Below, piece after piece: positions 17,840-26,909 of a DNA stretch of 64,000 nt. The DNA is taken from NCBI GenBank assembly GCA_945861065.1, contig CAMASI010000001.1:1-64000 (forward strand). Reading direction: 5' to 3'. The position numbers and the translations under genes were made by a program. A model generated the notes under the pieces. The model was given only the letters and a program-made list of their open reading frames with translations, was not told the origin of the DNA and did not search any database. The stretch is from Klebsiella pneumoniae. GTDB taxonomy: Bacteria > Myxococcota_A > UBA796 > GCA-2862545. Position 1 is the stretch's first letter; the number at the start of each line of letters is the position of its first letter.

Positions 17840-18420
17840 GTGCGAATCCGGGGCGCGTCCGCAAGTTCAACGCGCGGCCCTCCGCGCTGCGGGTCCACTG
17901 CCCCCAACATCGTGCCCAACTCGGCGAGTGCGGCACTCAAGCCAGCCGTCTCCCCCGTCGCCTCCACTTGACGCCAACGGGCGGGAGGAAGAACCGCAAG
18001 CAGACCCACGTCGGGAAGGACGCGTACCCTGCGCTCCGCAAGCGATTGGTACACCAACACACCGTTGCGGTGCGCCGTGGCGTGCACGGCTTCCTGATAA
18101 AAGGCGGCCGACGCAGACCGATCCACGGTAGCGGTCGTTTGGCGCAGCGGCAGCATCCTCACAATGGCGTCAGAAGTTCCCAACCACGCACCAACTAGGG
18201 CCGCCAACGGCAGCTCGATCAGCAGCACCAGGGGGGGTACATCGAAGGGAACCCACAAAGCGAACAGGTAGGTGAACCACGCGAACACCAAGCCCACGCC
18301 CATCGCCACGCCGTAGTACCGGTCCGACCTCGCCGCGACGACCACGACGATTTCGGCGTCTGTGCCTTCCTCCGCCGCGCGAACCGCGGCCTCAAGCGCC
18401 TCGGCCGGTTCCGCCCTCAC
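17836..18420 (-). CDS. TPM-domain membrane protein
   Basis: A 194-residue protein. The N-terminal stretch AVRAAEEGTDAEIVVVVAARSDRY matches the start of TPM (TLP18.3/Psb32/MOLO-1) domains. Two membrane helices (about residues 37-57 and 61-82) interrupt it, and the second half carries QSLAERRVRVLPDVGL, the usual TPM core strand. TPM domains have been linked to phosphatase activity and photosystem or receptor assembly; the role here is unknown. The gene is coupled at both ends: GTGA or ATGA overlaps with the hypothetical gene upstream and the TIM44 gene downstream. Confidence 0.75.
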   Translation of the reverse strand: MRAEPAEALEAAVRAAEEGTDAEIVVVVAARSDRYYGVAMGVGLVFAWFTYLFALWVPFDVPPLVLLIELPLAALVGAWLGTSDAIVRMLPLRQTTATVDRSASAAFYQEAVHATAHRNGVLVYQSLAERRVRVLPDVGLLAVLPPARWRQVEATGETAGLSAALAELGTMLGAVDPQRGGPRVELADAPRIRT

Positions 18421-18992
18421 TTGTGCCTGACCGGCATCGCCAACAAGCCAAGCGACGCCACCAAAGCGGCCTCTTCCGCGTCACACTCCGCATGGTACCA
18501 CTGTTGAACGTAGTTGCGCTGCGCCACCGTTGACAACTGCGTAGTCTCTGCGACCCCTACCGAAGCCAACGCGTCGCGAAAGGCCGGGTCATCCGGGTAG
18601 GCGTACATCACACCGTCGGCATCGAGCACCACTTGCTCTCCGCGCGCACCACGAAGCCACAGCTCCCCTCGAGCGTCTTCCCAAACCAACCCCCCCGACG
18701 CCTGCAGGGCGGCCACTACCCGTTCCGCAGGCAGGTCAAGCCCTACAAAATCGAGCGGCGGCGAACCATTCGGCTTCGGGTCAGCCCGGTCGATGACCCG
18801 ACGCCACAACACACCGATCGGCGCCTCAAGCGCGCCAAATACCGCGAGGTGCACATCGGCGAGCCGATCCGACGGCGTAGAAATGACCAGGCGCGTATTG
18901 CCCTTGGGATCGATTTCCGCCGCGAAACCGAGCGGCGGAACCCAGCCGTCCAACACACCGTCTTCCGACGTACTCGCTGCACGCGGCCTCAC
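18417..18992 (-). CDS. Hypothetical soluble protein, 191 aa
   Basis: The GTG start overlaps the stop of the DUF2505 gene (GTGA), and the stop overlaps the TPM gene start. No signal peptide or membrane segment is seen. The C-terminal third is helical with a conserved-looking QQWYHAECDAEEAALVASL stretch. The sequence suggests an alpha/beta domain but no family is recognised. It is one of a run of coupled genes, so it probably works with the TPM and TIM44 proteins. Confidence 0.6.
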   Translation of the reverse strand: MRPRAASTSEDGVLDGWVPPLGFAAEIDPKGNTRLVISTPSDRLADVHLAVFGALEAPIGVLWRRVIDRADPKPNGSPPLDFVGLDLPAERVVAALQASGGLVWEDARGELWLRGARGEQVVLDADGVMYAYPDDPAFRDALASVGVAETTQLSTVAQRNYVQQWYHAECDAEEAALVASLGLLAMPVRHK

Positions 18993-19516
18993 CGTTTGCT
19001 GTCCAGGTAGGCCTCAATCCCGCGATTGGTCTGCTCCAAGTTGGGCGTGATGAGGCTGACGATGAACTTCTCAAGCTGAGGTGCGATGCGTTTGGCGATG
19101 AAGCTCGGAATGCCCGGCAACTCAATGACGTCGATGCGCAATTCCCCCGTCAGCCGCACAAACGTGCGGGTGGGGCCATCCGCGACCAACTGGTTCTTTC
19201 CCTTACAATGTACGCGATCCGTAAAGGCGCGCGTCTTGATGGTCCAATCGCACCATGTGCCCTCCGTATGCCACGTTGCGAAGTCATCCCACCGAAGGTG
19301 TTCGGGCTTGAGGAAGCCCTGCGCGATGGCGGGAAGTTCGCGGTCGCCGACCCACTCGTTGTGAAGGGATACGCGCCCCTCGAATTCCTCGCGCTTGCGG
19401 ACGATGACCTCCCGAATGTCGGGAATGAACTTCGCCGCATCTGGAAGGTGATCCCGGTACGCATGGAACACAGCGTCCAGCGGGTGGGCGATTCGGGACT
19501 CGCTTCGGATCTCCAC
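18989..19516 (-). CDS. DUF2505 (SRPBCC-fold) protein
   Basis: The GTG at 19516 is chosen (175 aa). It has a perfect GGAGG five bases upstream, and the product then begins VEIRSESRIAHPLDAVFHAY, as DUF2505 proteins do. The longer open frame to 19750 would overlap the divergent protease gene. The domain is a START/polyketide-cyclase-like helix-grip fold with a long C-terminal helix (about 120-172). Family members are of unknown function and are thought to bind hydrophobic ligands. It is the first gene of the coupled minus-strand chain that leads to the MazG gene. The 163-bp divergent gap to its right must hold both promoters; none is obvious by eye. Confidence 0.78.
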   Translation of the reverse strand: MEIRSESRIAHPLDAVFHAYRDHLPDAAKFIPDIREVIVRKREEFEGRVSLHNEWVGDRELPAIAQGFLKPEHLRWDDFATWHTEGTWCDWTIKTRAFTDRVHCKGKNQLVADGPTRTFVRLTGELRIDVIELPGIPSFIAKRIAPQLEKFIVSLITPNLEQTNRGIEAYLDSKR

Positions 19517-19679
19517 GGCGACCTCCGGAGCCCGCGCCCATAACGCAAGGGGCTGCCCCGTCTCGGTTGCGGCAAATCTGTCGCATACATCGAATTGACG
19601 TCCCTTGTAGGCCCATTTTCGCGACCATGGGGTCGGCACGACACTTGCGGTAGCCTCCTCCCACCAAACGGAGACGCCC

Positions 19680-21185
19680 GTGACCATTCCGAACCTCCTC
19701 CTCCTCTCGTTTGGCTGCACCGACAGCGGCCTCGGCATCACCGAATCCAACGGACCGCTTCTTCACGTCCCGGGAGACGTCATCGAAGGGGAGTTCGTCA
19801 TCTACGCAGACGTGAACAGCAGCGTCGCCCACGACCTCGGCATCGAGCAGATCGACTTCAACGACGTGCTCGGCGCGGGTCTGTATGAAGCGACAGCGCC
19901 CATTGAATTGTCCACCCTCGCAGCCGCCCTGCGAACCCATCTGCGCGGCGAGTTGGTCGTGGAGAACAACCGCCCTCGTGCGCTGTTCGCCGACCCCTAC
20001 CGCAGCCTTCAATGGAATCTCGACACCCTCGACATCGAAGCGGCCTGGACGGTCACCAAGGGTGCTGGAGCGACCGTCGCGGTGATCGACAGCGGCGTCA
20101 GCTCCGCCGGCGAAGACACCCCAGTCAACCTTAAACTCGGGTGGGACTTCGTCGGCAATGATGCGAAGCCGACCGATGAGAACGGCCACGGCACCCACGT
20201 CGCGGGCACGATCGCCCAGGCGACCGACAACGGCCTCGGCGTTTCGGGCGTCGCACCGCAGGCGACCGTGCTCGCAGTTCGGGCCATGGATGCGAACGGC
20301 AGCGGCAGCGCCTGGGGCATCGCGCAGGCCATCACCTACGCGGTCGACCAGGGGGCAGACGTCATCAACCTTTCGCTCGGCAGTGCGTGGTCTACGGCCA
20401 TCGAGGAAGACGCGATCGACTACGCCTTCGACAAGGGCGTCATCGTCGTGGCAGCCTCAGGCAACAGCGGGACCGGAACCGTGGACTACCCTGCGGCCTA
20501 CGAGTCCGTCATCTCGGTCGGGGCAACCCGTGCCGACAACACCGTCGCACCGTACAGCAACACGGGAGCGGCGCTGGACCTCGTCGCGCCCGGCGGCGAC
20601 ATGACCCGCGACAACAACGGAGACGGCTACGCGGACGGCATCCTCCAGGAAACCTTCGCCGGTTCCTCGTGGGGCTACGAGTTCTATGAGGGCACGTCGA
20701 TGGCTGCGCCTCATGTCGCCGCCGTCGCCGCCTTGCTGATCTCCGCAGGCGCCAACCCCTCCGACGTTCGCGGTCTGCTGCAGACCACGGCGACAGACCA
20801 GGGCAGTTCGGGTTGGGACAAGAAATACGGCTGGGGCTTGGTCAACCCCGTGGCAGCTCTGGCCGCACTCGGCGCTGCGCCCGGTTCTGCACCGCCAGCG
20901 GCCGAAGAACCCGCGCCACCCCCCGCGGACACGACAGCGCCCGTGGTGAGTGGCGTAGACGGCAGTCGGTCCGGCACGTCGCTCGTTTTGTGGTGGGACA
21001 CGAACGAGCCCGCCGGATCGTGGATCGACTTCGAGGACTACGGTGTGTTCGGCGACGGCACGTTGGTCACGCACCACGAACTGAGCTTCACCATCTCGAC
21101 GTCCTCGACCTACGTGTTCACAATCATCGCCGACGATGGGTCCGGAAACGAAGGCACCAGTGGGCCATGGGTGACGTACCCCTAG
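19680..21185 (+). CDS. Subtilisin-like (S8) serine protease lipoprotein
   Basis: A 501-residue protein with GTG start and GGAG seven bases upstream. The signal LLLLSFGC gives a lipid-bearing Cys13. Residues 25-115 look like an inhibitor-type propeptide. The catalytic domain (about 118-400) has Asp137 (VIDSG), His170 (NGHGTHVAGT), the oxyanion Asn in ASGNSG, and Ser340 (GTSMAAPH), so the triad is complete. A Pro/Ala-rich linker (about 403-420) leads to a roughly 80-residue fibronectin/Ig-like C-terminal domain. It is probably a surface or periplasmic protease involved in nutrient scavenging or processing. It is divergent from the DUF2505 gene. Confidence 0.92.
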   Translation: MTIPNLLLLSFGCTDSGLGITESNGPLLHVPGDVIEGEFVIYADVNSSVAHDLGIEQIDFNDVLGAGLYEATAPIELSTLAAALRTHLRGELVVENNRPRALFADPYRSLQWNLDTLDIEAAWTVTKGAGATVAVIDSGVSSAGEDTPVNLKLGWDFVGNDAKPTDENGHGTHVAGTIAQATDNGLGVSGVAPQATVLAVRAMDANGSGSAWGIAQAITYAVDQGADVINLSLGSAWSTAIEEDAIDYAFDKGVIVVAASGNSGTGTVDYPAAYESVISVGATRADNTVAPYSNTGAALDLVAPGGDMTRDNNGDGYADGILQETFAGSSWGYEFYEGTSMAAPHVAAVAALLISAGANPSDVRGLLQTTATDQGSSGWDKKYGWGLVNPVAALAALGAAPGSAPPAAEEPAPPPADTTAPVVSGVDGSRSGTSLVLWWDTNEPAGSWIDFEDYGVFGDGTLVTHHELSFTISTSSTYVFTIIADDGSGNEGTSGPWVTYP

Positions 21186-21244
21186 TGCCAATGCGCTGGC
21201 AAACCGCGCACCCGTCGCGTAGGGGCACCGCGAGGGCAACGACG

Positions 21245-21832
21245 ATGTGGTGGATCACAGCAGCGCTAGCAGCCGACGGCACCCTAGACGAGCCAGTGCC
21301 GCCGTCTGGCCATCGTTCCGCCCGCGCTGGCCATGCCCTGTCCATCGTCGGCGAGATCGTTGCCCTAGCCGCCACCCCGCTGCTTGCGGCCGGCACCACA
21401 GGCGCGACATTTTCGGCCATCGAAGACCCCGTGCAGCCGCTCGAGTCGCCCTGGAACGCTTTGATGTACACGGGGCTTGCCTTGGCCGGCGTCGGCGCTC
21501 CGTTGACCATCGCTGGCGCCGAACTCGAGGCCTCGGGTCGAAAGGCGATGGGCCAAACCGTCAGTTCTCATGGCGACGTGGCCGCGTGGGCCTCGTTCGG
21601 CGTCGCCGTCAGCCTCCTCACCGTCGCGATTCCGGTGGCGAATACCGTGGGCCAGGATCACCCCTCGGCTCGGCCAATCGTCGTCGGTTCCGCGGGCCTC
21701 GTGAGCACGACCTTGTGGTTCTGTTCCTTGGGCCTCGGGGCGGGGTTTCGTGGCAGCCAACGAGAGGCCGGTGCTTTGTCCGTGACCTTCGTCCCCTCAC
21801 CCCAGGGTGGCGCCATCGCGATGCGCTGGTAG
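21245..21832 (+). CDS. Multi-pass membrane protein, 195 aa
   Basis: The ATG at 21245 is chosen for GAGGG eight bases upstream and the hydrophobic WWITAALAADG start; an in-frame ATG at 21191 adds 18 polar residues. Four hydrophobic segments can be seen (about residues 31-52, 70-92, 110-135 and 145-170). No family motif is recognised. It starts about 60 bp after the protease and is followed by another small membrane protein after 7 bp. Confidence 0.6.
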   Translation: MWWITAALAADGTLDEPVPPSGHRSARAGHALSIVGEIVALAATPLLAAGTTGATFSAIEDPVQPLESPWNALMYTGLALAGVGAPLTIAGAELEASGRKAMGQTVSSHGDVAAWASFGVAVSLLTVAIPVANTVGQDHPSARPIVVGSAGLVSTTLWFCSLGLGAGFRGSQREAGALSVTFVPSPQGGAIAMRW

Positions 21833-21839
21833 GCTCGGC

Positions 21840-22100
21840 GTGGCGAAACCTTCTTTTGCTCGCAACGCCGTGTCCGGCTGCGGGTGCGCCACGGGCTGCT
21901 TGGGCGCGTTTGGCGGAATGATCGCCTCCGCGCTGCTGGCGCTGGCGCCATTCGGCCAGGTGACCGCTTCTGAGGCGGTCTGGCTGCGCTGGTTCGCGGT
22001 CCCCGTGCTTGTAGTCTGCGTCATCGCCATGCTCGTCGGACCGATCGGGTGGATTGGGGGGCTCCTCCTCGACCCCGCGGAGGGCGAAGCGGACCCCTGA
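21840..22100 (+). CDS. Small membrane protein, 86 aa
   Basis: The GTG at 21840 is favoured because it lies just after the previous stop and starts VAKPSFARNAVSG. Two strongly hydrophobic segments (about residues 20-42 and 50-75) flank a short polar loop. A Cys-rich start (GCGCATGC) is notable and could bind metal or form disulfides. No family is recognised; it is probably expressed with the membrane protein upstream. Confidence 0.5.
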   Translation: MAKPSFARNAVSGCGCATGCLGAFGGMIASALLALAPFGQVTASEAVWLRWFAVPVLVVCVIAMLVGPIGWIGGLLLDPAEGEADP

Positions 22101-22155
22101 TGCGCGTTGCGCGAACAGTGGGATACCTGCGCGCGAGCGCCCAGAGGAGCTGCGG

Positions 22156-22854
22156 ATGGCTGGACAGTCCGGGATCGAACCCGGAACCGAGATCGTGGCC
22201 CTGCTGCAGCGGTTGCAGACCTCGAGTTCCTTCGTGGTCGCGCGCCTGAACAAGCTGGCGGAAGAGTTGGAGGCCACGCGTGTGCCTGCAGACGAACGAG
22301 GTCGGCTGCTCCGCCTCGTCGACGAAGCCACCGCCGGCCTAGAAGACGTCGGACATGCGGTACGCCGCCTCAAGGCGCTGTCGTGGCAGCGGGCCGACCC
22401 CGCTGACATCGAAGACGGCGATGACACCTGGGAGTCCACGGGTGCCGGCGCCCGCATCCTCGTTGTCGACGATGAAACGCAGATTCTGGAATCCGTTCGC
22501 ACGGCACTGAGAAGCTACGAAGTATCGATCGTCGCGAGCGGCCTGCGCGCAAAGGAGTTGCTCGCATCGGGCGCCGCGTTCGACCTCGTCATCGTGGACA
22601 TCCTAATGCCCGACTTCTCGGGAATCGCGTTGCACGAGTGGTTGGTCGCCAATCGCCCGGAGCTCGCGCGCCGGCTGTTGTTCATGACCGCCGGTGCCTT
22701 CAGCACGAAGGTTCGCGACTTTTTGGCCTCCGTCACAAACCCGGTCCTTCACAAGCCCTTTGACACCAAGACACTTCGGTGGATGGTCGCTCAAAAACTG
22801 AGAGAAGACGAGAAGGCTGCGGCCACGTGGCGGGGCTCCCCGCCCAAGGCGTGA
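22156..22854 (+). CDS. Response regulator with N-terminal helical region
   Basis: The ATG at 22156 is chosen for GAGGAG seven bases upstream (232 aa). Residues 10-75 are helical and coiled-coil-like. Residues 95-220 form a receiver domain: acidic ILVVDDET, phospho-acceptor Asp in VDILMPDFSG, Thr in LLFMTAG and Lys in HKPF. All conserved positions are present. There is no DNA-binding output, so it probably acts through protein contacts with a kinase elsewhere. Its stop overlaps the GTG of the following hydrolase gene. Confidence 0.82.
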   Translation: MAGQSGIEPGTEIVALLQRLQTSSSFVVARLNKLAEELEATRVPADERGRLLRLVDEATAGLEDVGHAVRRLKALSWQRADPADIEDGDDTWESTGAGARILVVDDETQILESVRTALRSYEVSIVASGLRAKELLASGAAFDLVIVDILMPDFSGIALHEWLVANRPELARRLLFMTAGAFSTKVRDFLASVTNPVLHKPFDTKTLRWMVAQKLREDEKAAATWRGSPPKA

Positions 22855-23651
22855 CCGCAAACAACGCCCCTCTCCGTACCGAAACGGTGGGTACGGGCCC
22901 AAGAATTGCCTGGTTCTTGCACGGTATTTTCGGGCAAGGCCGGAACTGGCGAAGCTTTGCCGTCAAATGGCTCAGCAACAATCCCGATTTTCGGGCCGTC
23001 TTGCCAGACCTGCGCGGACATGGTGGGTCGTTGGGGGCAGCGCCGCCCCACAACCTCGCGACTTGCGCGGCCGATCTCGAAGCCCTTCCCGCCCCCGACC
23101 TCGTGGTGGGACACAGCTTTGGCGGCAAGGTCGCGCTCACCTGGGCAGCGCTCAGACAGTTTCAGGGCAACCTCGTGATCGTGGACGCGCCCCCCGGCGT
23201 GGTGCCCATGGACCGGGCGACGACGGAGGCCGATCCCCGTCACGTGCTGACCCTGCTTCGCTCCGCCCCCAACGACCGGGCGGCCGCCCGCGCACACCTT
23301 CTGGCGGCAGGCCTCGGACCCGTCGTTGTGGACTGGCTTCTTCTTTCGCTTCAGCGCGAGGGCAATGGCTGGGAATGGCAGTACGACCTGGACGCCATCC
23401 ATGGCCTACTGAATAGTTATTTCACGACAAACTGCTGGCCTGCGTTGGACCTACCCAGAAGCCCGCCTGCGATCCTGGTCATTGCCGGTCGGGGTGGACG
23501 CTGGACAGCGGAAGAGCTGTCTCACGCTGGATTGTGCCCGGGCGTTCGCCCGGTGATGCTGCCGTCCGCCGGACATTGGGTGCATGTGGACGCACCCGAC
23601 GCCCTACGCTCCGTGCTGGACGCAGCGGTGTCGCCAACAGCAGCAGCTTGA
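22851..23651 (+). CDS. Alpha/beta hydrolase
   Basis: The GTG at 22851 overlaps the preceding stop (GTGA), giving 266 aa. Alpha/beta hydrolase features: HGIFGQGRNW (oxyanion loop), LPDLRGHGGS, nucleophile elbow GHSFGGK and a late PSAGHWVH with the catalytic His. The fold resembles the MenH/epoxide hydrolase-type esterases such as YbfF. It has no signal peptide, so it is cytoplasmic; the substrate is unknown. Translational coupling to the response regulator suggests shared expression. Confidence 0.82.
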   Translation: MTANNAPLRTETVGTGPRIAWFLHGIFGQGRNWRSFAVKWLSNNPDFRAVLPDLRGHGGSLGAAPPHNLATCAADLEALPAPDLVVGHSFGGKVALTWAALRQFQGNLVIVDAPPGVVPMDRATTEADPRHVLTLLRSAPNDRAAARAHLLAAGLGPVVVDWLLLSLQREGNGWEWQYDLDAIHGLLNSYFTTNCWPALDLPRSPPAILVIAGRGGRWTAEELSHAGLCPGVRPVMLPSAGHWVHVDAPDALRSVLDAAVSPTAAA

Positions 23652-23682
23652 CAGCCCGGCAATAAGCGGTTCAACCGCCAGT

Positions 23683-23982
23683 ATGTGGTGCTTCGCCGTC
23701 ACCCTTGCAGCCGCAGAGCCCTTGGCCGCCGATCAGCGCCTGGTGCTTGCCCGCACGTTTGACCGAGACCGCAACCACGCACTCGACCGCGACGAACTCC
23801 GCGATCTTGGGCGCCTCGCACCCACAGGACACGCGGACCTCTTGGGCTGGTGTGTAGGCGCCATCCTTGACCCAAAGGGGCATGGCGTTTCCTTGCCCGA
23901 TGCCCCCACCGCAGCCCGAACGACCTGCGACGACAAGGCGGTCTCCGAACCCTTCCTGACCGCTTGGACGTCGCCCCGCTGA
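23683..23982 (+). CDS. Small secreted EF-hand protein
   Basis: A 99-residue protein. The start ATG is followed by a short signal-like stretch (CFAVTLAAAEPLAA). Residues 28-38 carry a canonical EF-hand loop, DRDRNHALDRDE, with Asp, Asp, Asn and Glu at the calcium positions. Two Cys (WCVG and TTCDD) could form a disulfide. A calcium-binding periplasmic protein is likely, though the partner is unknown. It lies 32 bp after the hydrolase gene. Confidence 0.55.
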   Translation: MWCFAVTLAAAEPLAADQRLVLARTFDRDRNHALDRDELRDLGRLAPTGHADLLGWCVGAILDPKGHGVSLPDAPTAARTTCDDKAVSEPFLTAWTSPR

Positions 23983-24045
23983 CGTCTGACGAAAAGTAGA
24001 CGACCCACCGCCTCAAACAAGTGTAGGAGAGGGTCGGCGGGACTC

Positions 24046-26379
24046 ATGCGGTTTTTTCTCGTATTTGGGCTTGGTTGTTCGGGAACACCTGATCCAGCCA
24101 CGGACACGACCAACGGCGGCGCTGGAGGCGACGGCGGTGCAGGTGCGGGGGCCGGAGGCAACGGCGGTGCGGGTGGCAGCGGTGGAAGCACCGGTCAACC
24201 GTGCGCAGTTCTGAACGCCCCAGGCACCGCCGCTGGTTTCGCGGTCTCCCTGCTCGCGGACCCCGTGGACGGACCTCTCGAAGATCGGGTGCTGCGCAGC
24301 CGGCTCGTGGAATTTACCAGCGCCGCGGGCACAGTGGCCGTGACCGGAGGCTTCACGCTCTCCGACGAAAACGGAACCACACCGACCGAGCTCTCCGGAG
24401 ATGGAACCCTCTACGTACGAGCGACCGGACCCGGAACCGGTGAGCTGACGGTTTCAGGGGCCTGCGAATCAGTGACCTTGTCGCTGCTCGCTTCTGCCGA
24501 CCCTGGGCTAGCCGCACGTAGTTTCGCAAGCGAACCGGGGTTTGAACCCGTAAACACGTTCCTGATCAACGAGGAGATTCACGTCGCAGTGGACTCGACG
24601 CGCCACGCCGACCGTTCGGGCGTCACCGCCGTCGCGCACCTGACACCACACCGGGCCATGGCCGAGTGGCTCGCAGACCCTACCATCCAGGCCACGGCGT
24701 CCGTGACAACGACGGTTGGAACTGGCACGGTCGACACGTGGCCGTTCAACCCGGCCGACATCGAATTGGATCCCGACGCCATCGTGAACCTGTTCGACGT
24801 GGTCATAGACTTCGACGGAAATGGTCAAATGGACCCCGGCGACTTGCTGGACGGCGGCGACAGCCCTGGCCTCGCCATTGCGGCGGACCTCGGTGAGCTC
24901 GGCCCACACACTCCCATCGTTGAAGAATGGGAATCGAGCTACTGGATTACCCAGCGCGTGTACTGGCCCGAGGACATCGACACGATGGGAAAACTCCCCG
25001 TCGTCGTGATTTCTCACGGAAATGGTCACAATTATTGGTGGTACGACTACCTTGGAAATCACCTCGCCAGTTGGGGCTATGTCGTCATGTCCCACCGCAA
25101 TGACACGGTGCCGGGGACAATCACTGCCGCGGTGACTACCGTCAACAACACAGAAGCTTTCCTCGCAGACCCGTCCGCGGTGGGAAGCGGAATTCTCGTC
25201 GATCATCTCGACAGCCACAACCTCGCGTTTGTCGGACACAGTCGCGGGGGGGAAGGCGTCGTGATTGCCTACGACGCGGTCTACGACGGTGTCGCGGCCC
25301 CCTCGACATTCTCCGCTTCAGATATCAAAGTCGTGGCGTCAATTGCCCCGGTCGTATTTGAAGACCCGGTAGCCACCAGCAACCCCCACGAGGCTGTTTA
25401 TTACACGATTGCCGGCAGTCGTGACGGTGACGTCACCGGGTCCGTGAATAACGGAGACGTCATGTGGTACCGTATGCAGGCCAACGCGCTCAATGACCGC
25501 GTCGTCACGTATGTGCACGGGGCCGACCACAACGATTTCAATTGTTGCGGAGCCGAGGACAACACGTGGGGTACCACAGGGTCTGGCGAAATCATCGGTC
25601 GGGTGCCAGCACAGAGCGTCGCCAAAGTGCAGCTGCTCGCGCTGTTCGAAACGTACCTGAAAGGCACATTTGGTGTGTCGGACTTCCTGACGCGTGACCC
25701 CACGCTTTTCCGGCTTCCGACAGTAACCCCAGTGTACGCGTCGAGTTTTGTGCCCGCCAGCTGGGCCGACACCTACGTGATCGACGACTTCCAACTGGAC
25801 AACGACCCCCTCGTTTCCTCTTCCGGTGGCGGCGTGTCCAGCACCGTGCTGAACCTCGTCGAGGGCACGATGCAGGACAAAGACGCGACATTTACGTTCG
25901 AGGAATTGGACCCGTTCAGTGGATTCACGCAATCCGATAATGACGGCAATCCGCAACGCGGCATCGTTTTCGACTGGCTCGAAGGCACGCCCGCGACCCT
26001 ACTGTTCGACGTCGTGGCCGGGGACGTAAGCGGCTGGCGTTACGTCACGCTGCGGGCTGCCCAGGGTCCACGGCACCCCACCACGTTGGAATTGGACGCA
26101 GACTTGAGCTTTGGCCTCAGCTTGCTCGACGCGCACGGCAAATCCGTCACCGTAGACACCGCGAGCTACGCCCTCGTGCCTACCCCGTACAAACGATCCA
26201 ACGACGGAAACGCGACGGGTTGGGCCGCAGAATTCGCGACAATTCGAATCCCCCTGAGCGCCTTTGACGGCGTTGCGGGGCTGGACTTGACCCAAGTCAC
26301 AGGGGTGCGCCTGGACTTCGGTTCCACGGGAACAGCGGCTGGCCGTCTCGGGTTGGACGATTTGGCATTTACGAACTGA
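24046..26379 (+). CDS. Large lipoprotein with alpha/beta hydrolase domain
   Basis: A 777-residue protein with signal FLVFGLGC (Cys11). A Gly/Ala-rich linker follows (about residues 23-48, coded by a GGC/GGT repeat), then a beta-rich region. The central alpha/beta hydrolase domain (about 300-560) has VISHGNGHNYWW, the nucleophile motif GHSRGGE and a late HGADHNDF with the likely catalytic His. This is the pattern of PAF-acetylhydrolase, cutinase and polyester-type hydrolases. A calcium-loop-like DFDGNGQMDPGD lies before the domain. The C-terminal part (about 575-777) resembles a carbohydrate-binding beta-sandwich. It is probably a surface esterase or lipase acting on polymer or lipid. Confidence 0.8.
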   Translation: MRFFLVFGLGCSGTPDPATDTTNGGAGGDGGAGAGAGGNGGAGGSGGSTGQPCAVLNAPGTAAGFAVSLLADPVDGPLEDRVLRSRLVEFTSAAGTVAVTGGFTLSDENGTTPTELSGDGTLYVRATGPGTGELTVSGACESVTLSLLASADPGLAARSFASEPGFEPVNTFLINEEIHVAVDSTRHADRSGVTAVAHLTPHRAMAEWLADPTIQATASVTTTVGTGTVDTWPFNPADIELDPDAIVNLFDVVIDFDGNGQMDPGDLLDGGDSPGLAIAADLGELGPHTPIVEEWESSYWITQRVYWPEDIDTMGKLPVVVISHGNGHNYWWYDYLGNHLASWGYVVMSHRNDTVPGTITAAVTTVNNTEAFLADPSAVGSGILVDHLDSHNLAFVGHSRGGEGVVIAYDAVYDGVAAPSTFSASDIKVVASIAPVVFEDPVATSNPHEAVYYTIAGSRDGDVTGSVNNGDVMWYRMQANALNDRVVTYVHGADHNDFNCCGAEDNTWGTTGSGEIIGRVPAQSVAKVQLLALFETYLKGTFGVSDFLTRDPTLFRLPTVTPVYASSFVPASWADTYVIDDFQLDNDPLVSSSGGGVSSTVLNLVEGTMQDKDATFTFEELDPFSGFTQSDNDGNPQRGIVFDWLEGTPATLLFDVVAGDVSGWRYVTLRAAQGPRHPTTLELDADLSFGLSLLDAHGKSVTVDTASYALVPTPYKRSNDGNATGWAAEFATIRIPLSAFDGVAGLDLTQVTGVRLDFGSTGTAAGRLGLDDLAFTN

Positions 26380-26390
26380 TGGAGACGACC

Positions 26391-26909
26391 ATGCTCATTC
26401 CCCTTCTGTCTGCCCTTGCGGGTGCTGCCGACCCCGCCGACGCCGACGTGGTTTGGGCTCGGCCCTTCACGGTCGCGGAACCCTATGTATGGACGATGCG
26501 CGGCGACCATCCACTCGTGACGTCGGGCTGGATCGTACAACTTCGTGTCGAACCGATTCGGATGCGACCTACACAATTGCGGCAGCCCTTGTTGTTCGTC
26601 GACGACCGCCCCGTGCGACCCGTCAATTTCGACGACGTCAATGGCTGCTTGGTGGCCGTTGTGTCCTCCGACACACCATTGGACCAGGCGACGCTGTTCT
26701 GGTCGGCGCCCTCTCTACCAGAACGCCTGTCGGCCGCGGACGGAGAAACCGAGCGAACCCAGGCTCGTGCGCTAGGTCTCGGCGGCCTGGATCGCGTTCG
26801 CTGGTCCGCCGCAGTCGCCAACGGCGGAGGCGCGATCGCCGCACAAGATGAAGCTGGCGTGATGGCAATTGCCCAGGCGCGCGCTGCCACCTGTTCATCC
26901 CAGCCCTAA
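26391..26909 (+). CDS. Hypothetical secreted protein, 172 aa
   Basis: The second ATG (26391) is favoured because GGAG lies eight bases upstream and the product begins with a signal peptide (LIPLLSALAGAADPADA); the first ATG at 26379 overlaps the previous stop. The mature part has beta-rich character at the N-terminus and a helical Ala-rich C-terminus. No family is recognised. Co-expression with the hydrolase lipoprotein is likely. Confidence 0.55.
   Translation: MLIPLLSALAGAADPADADVVWARPFTVAEPYVWTMRGDHPLVTSGWIVQLRVEPIRMRPTQLRQPLLFVDDRPVRPVNFDDVNGCLVAVVSSDTPLDQATLFWSAPSLPERLSAADGETERTQARALGLGGLDRVRWSAAVANGGGAIAAQDEAGVMAIAQARAATCSSQP

Noticed and set aside
19517-19750. N-terminal extension of the DUF2505 frame
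   Set aside because: It would overlap the divergent protease start. A GTG at 19516 with a perfect GGAGG begins exactly at the conserved domain.
22161-22240. tRNA-like 3' half on the minus strand (CCGGGTTCGATCCCGG followed by GGACTGTCC)
   Set aside because: The arm looks like a T-arm but has a 6-base loop in its only perfect fold, with mismatches in the canonical 5-7-5 pairing. No matching 5' acceptor strand (ACTGTCC partner) or anticodon arm lies at the right distance. The segment is coding within the response regulator.
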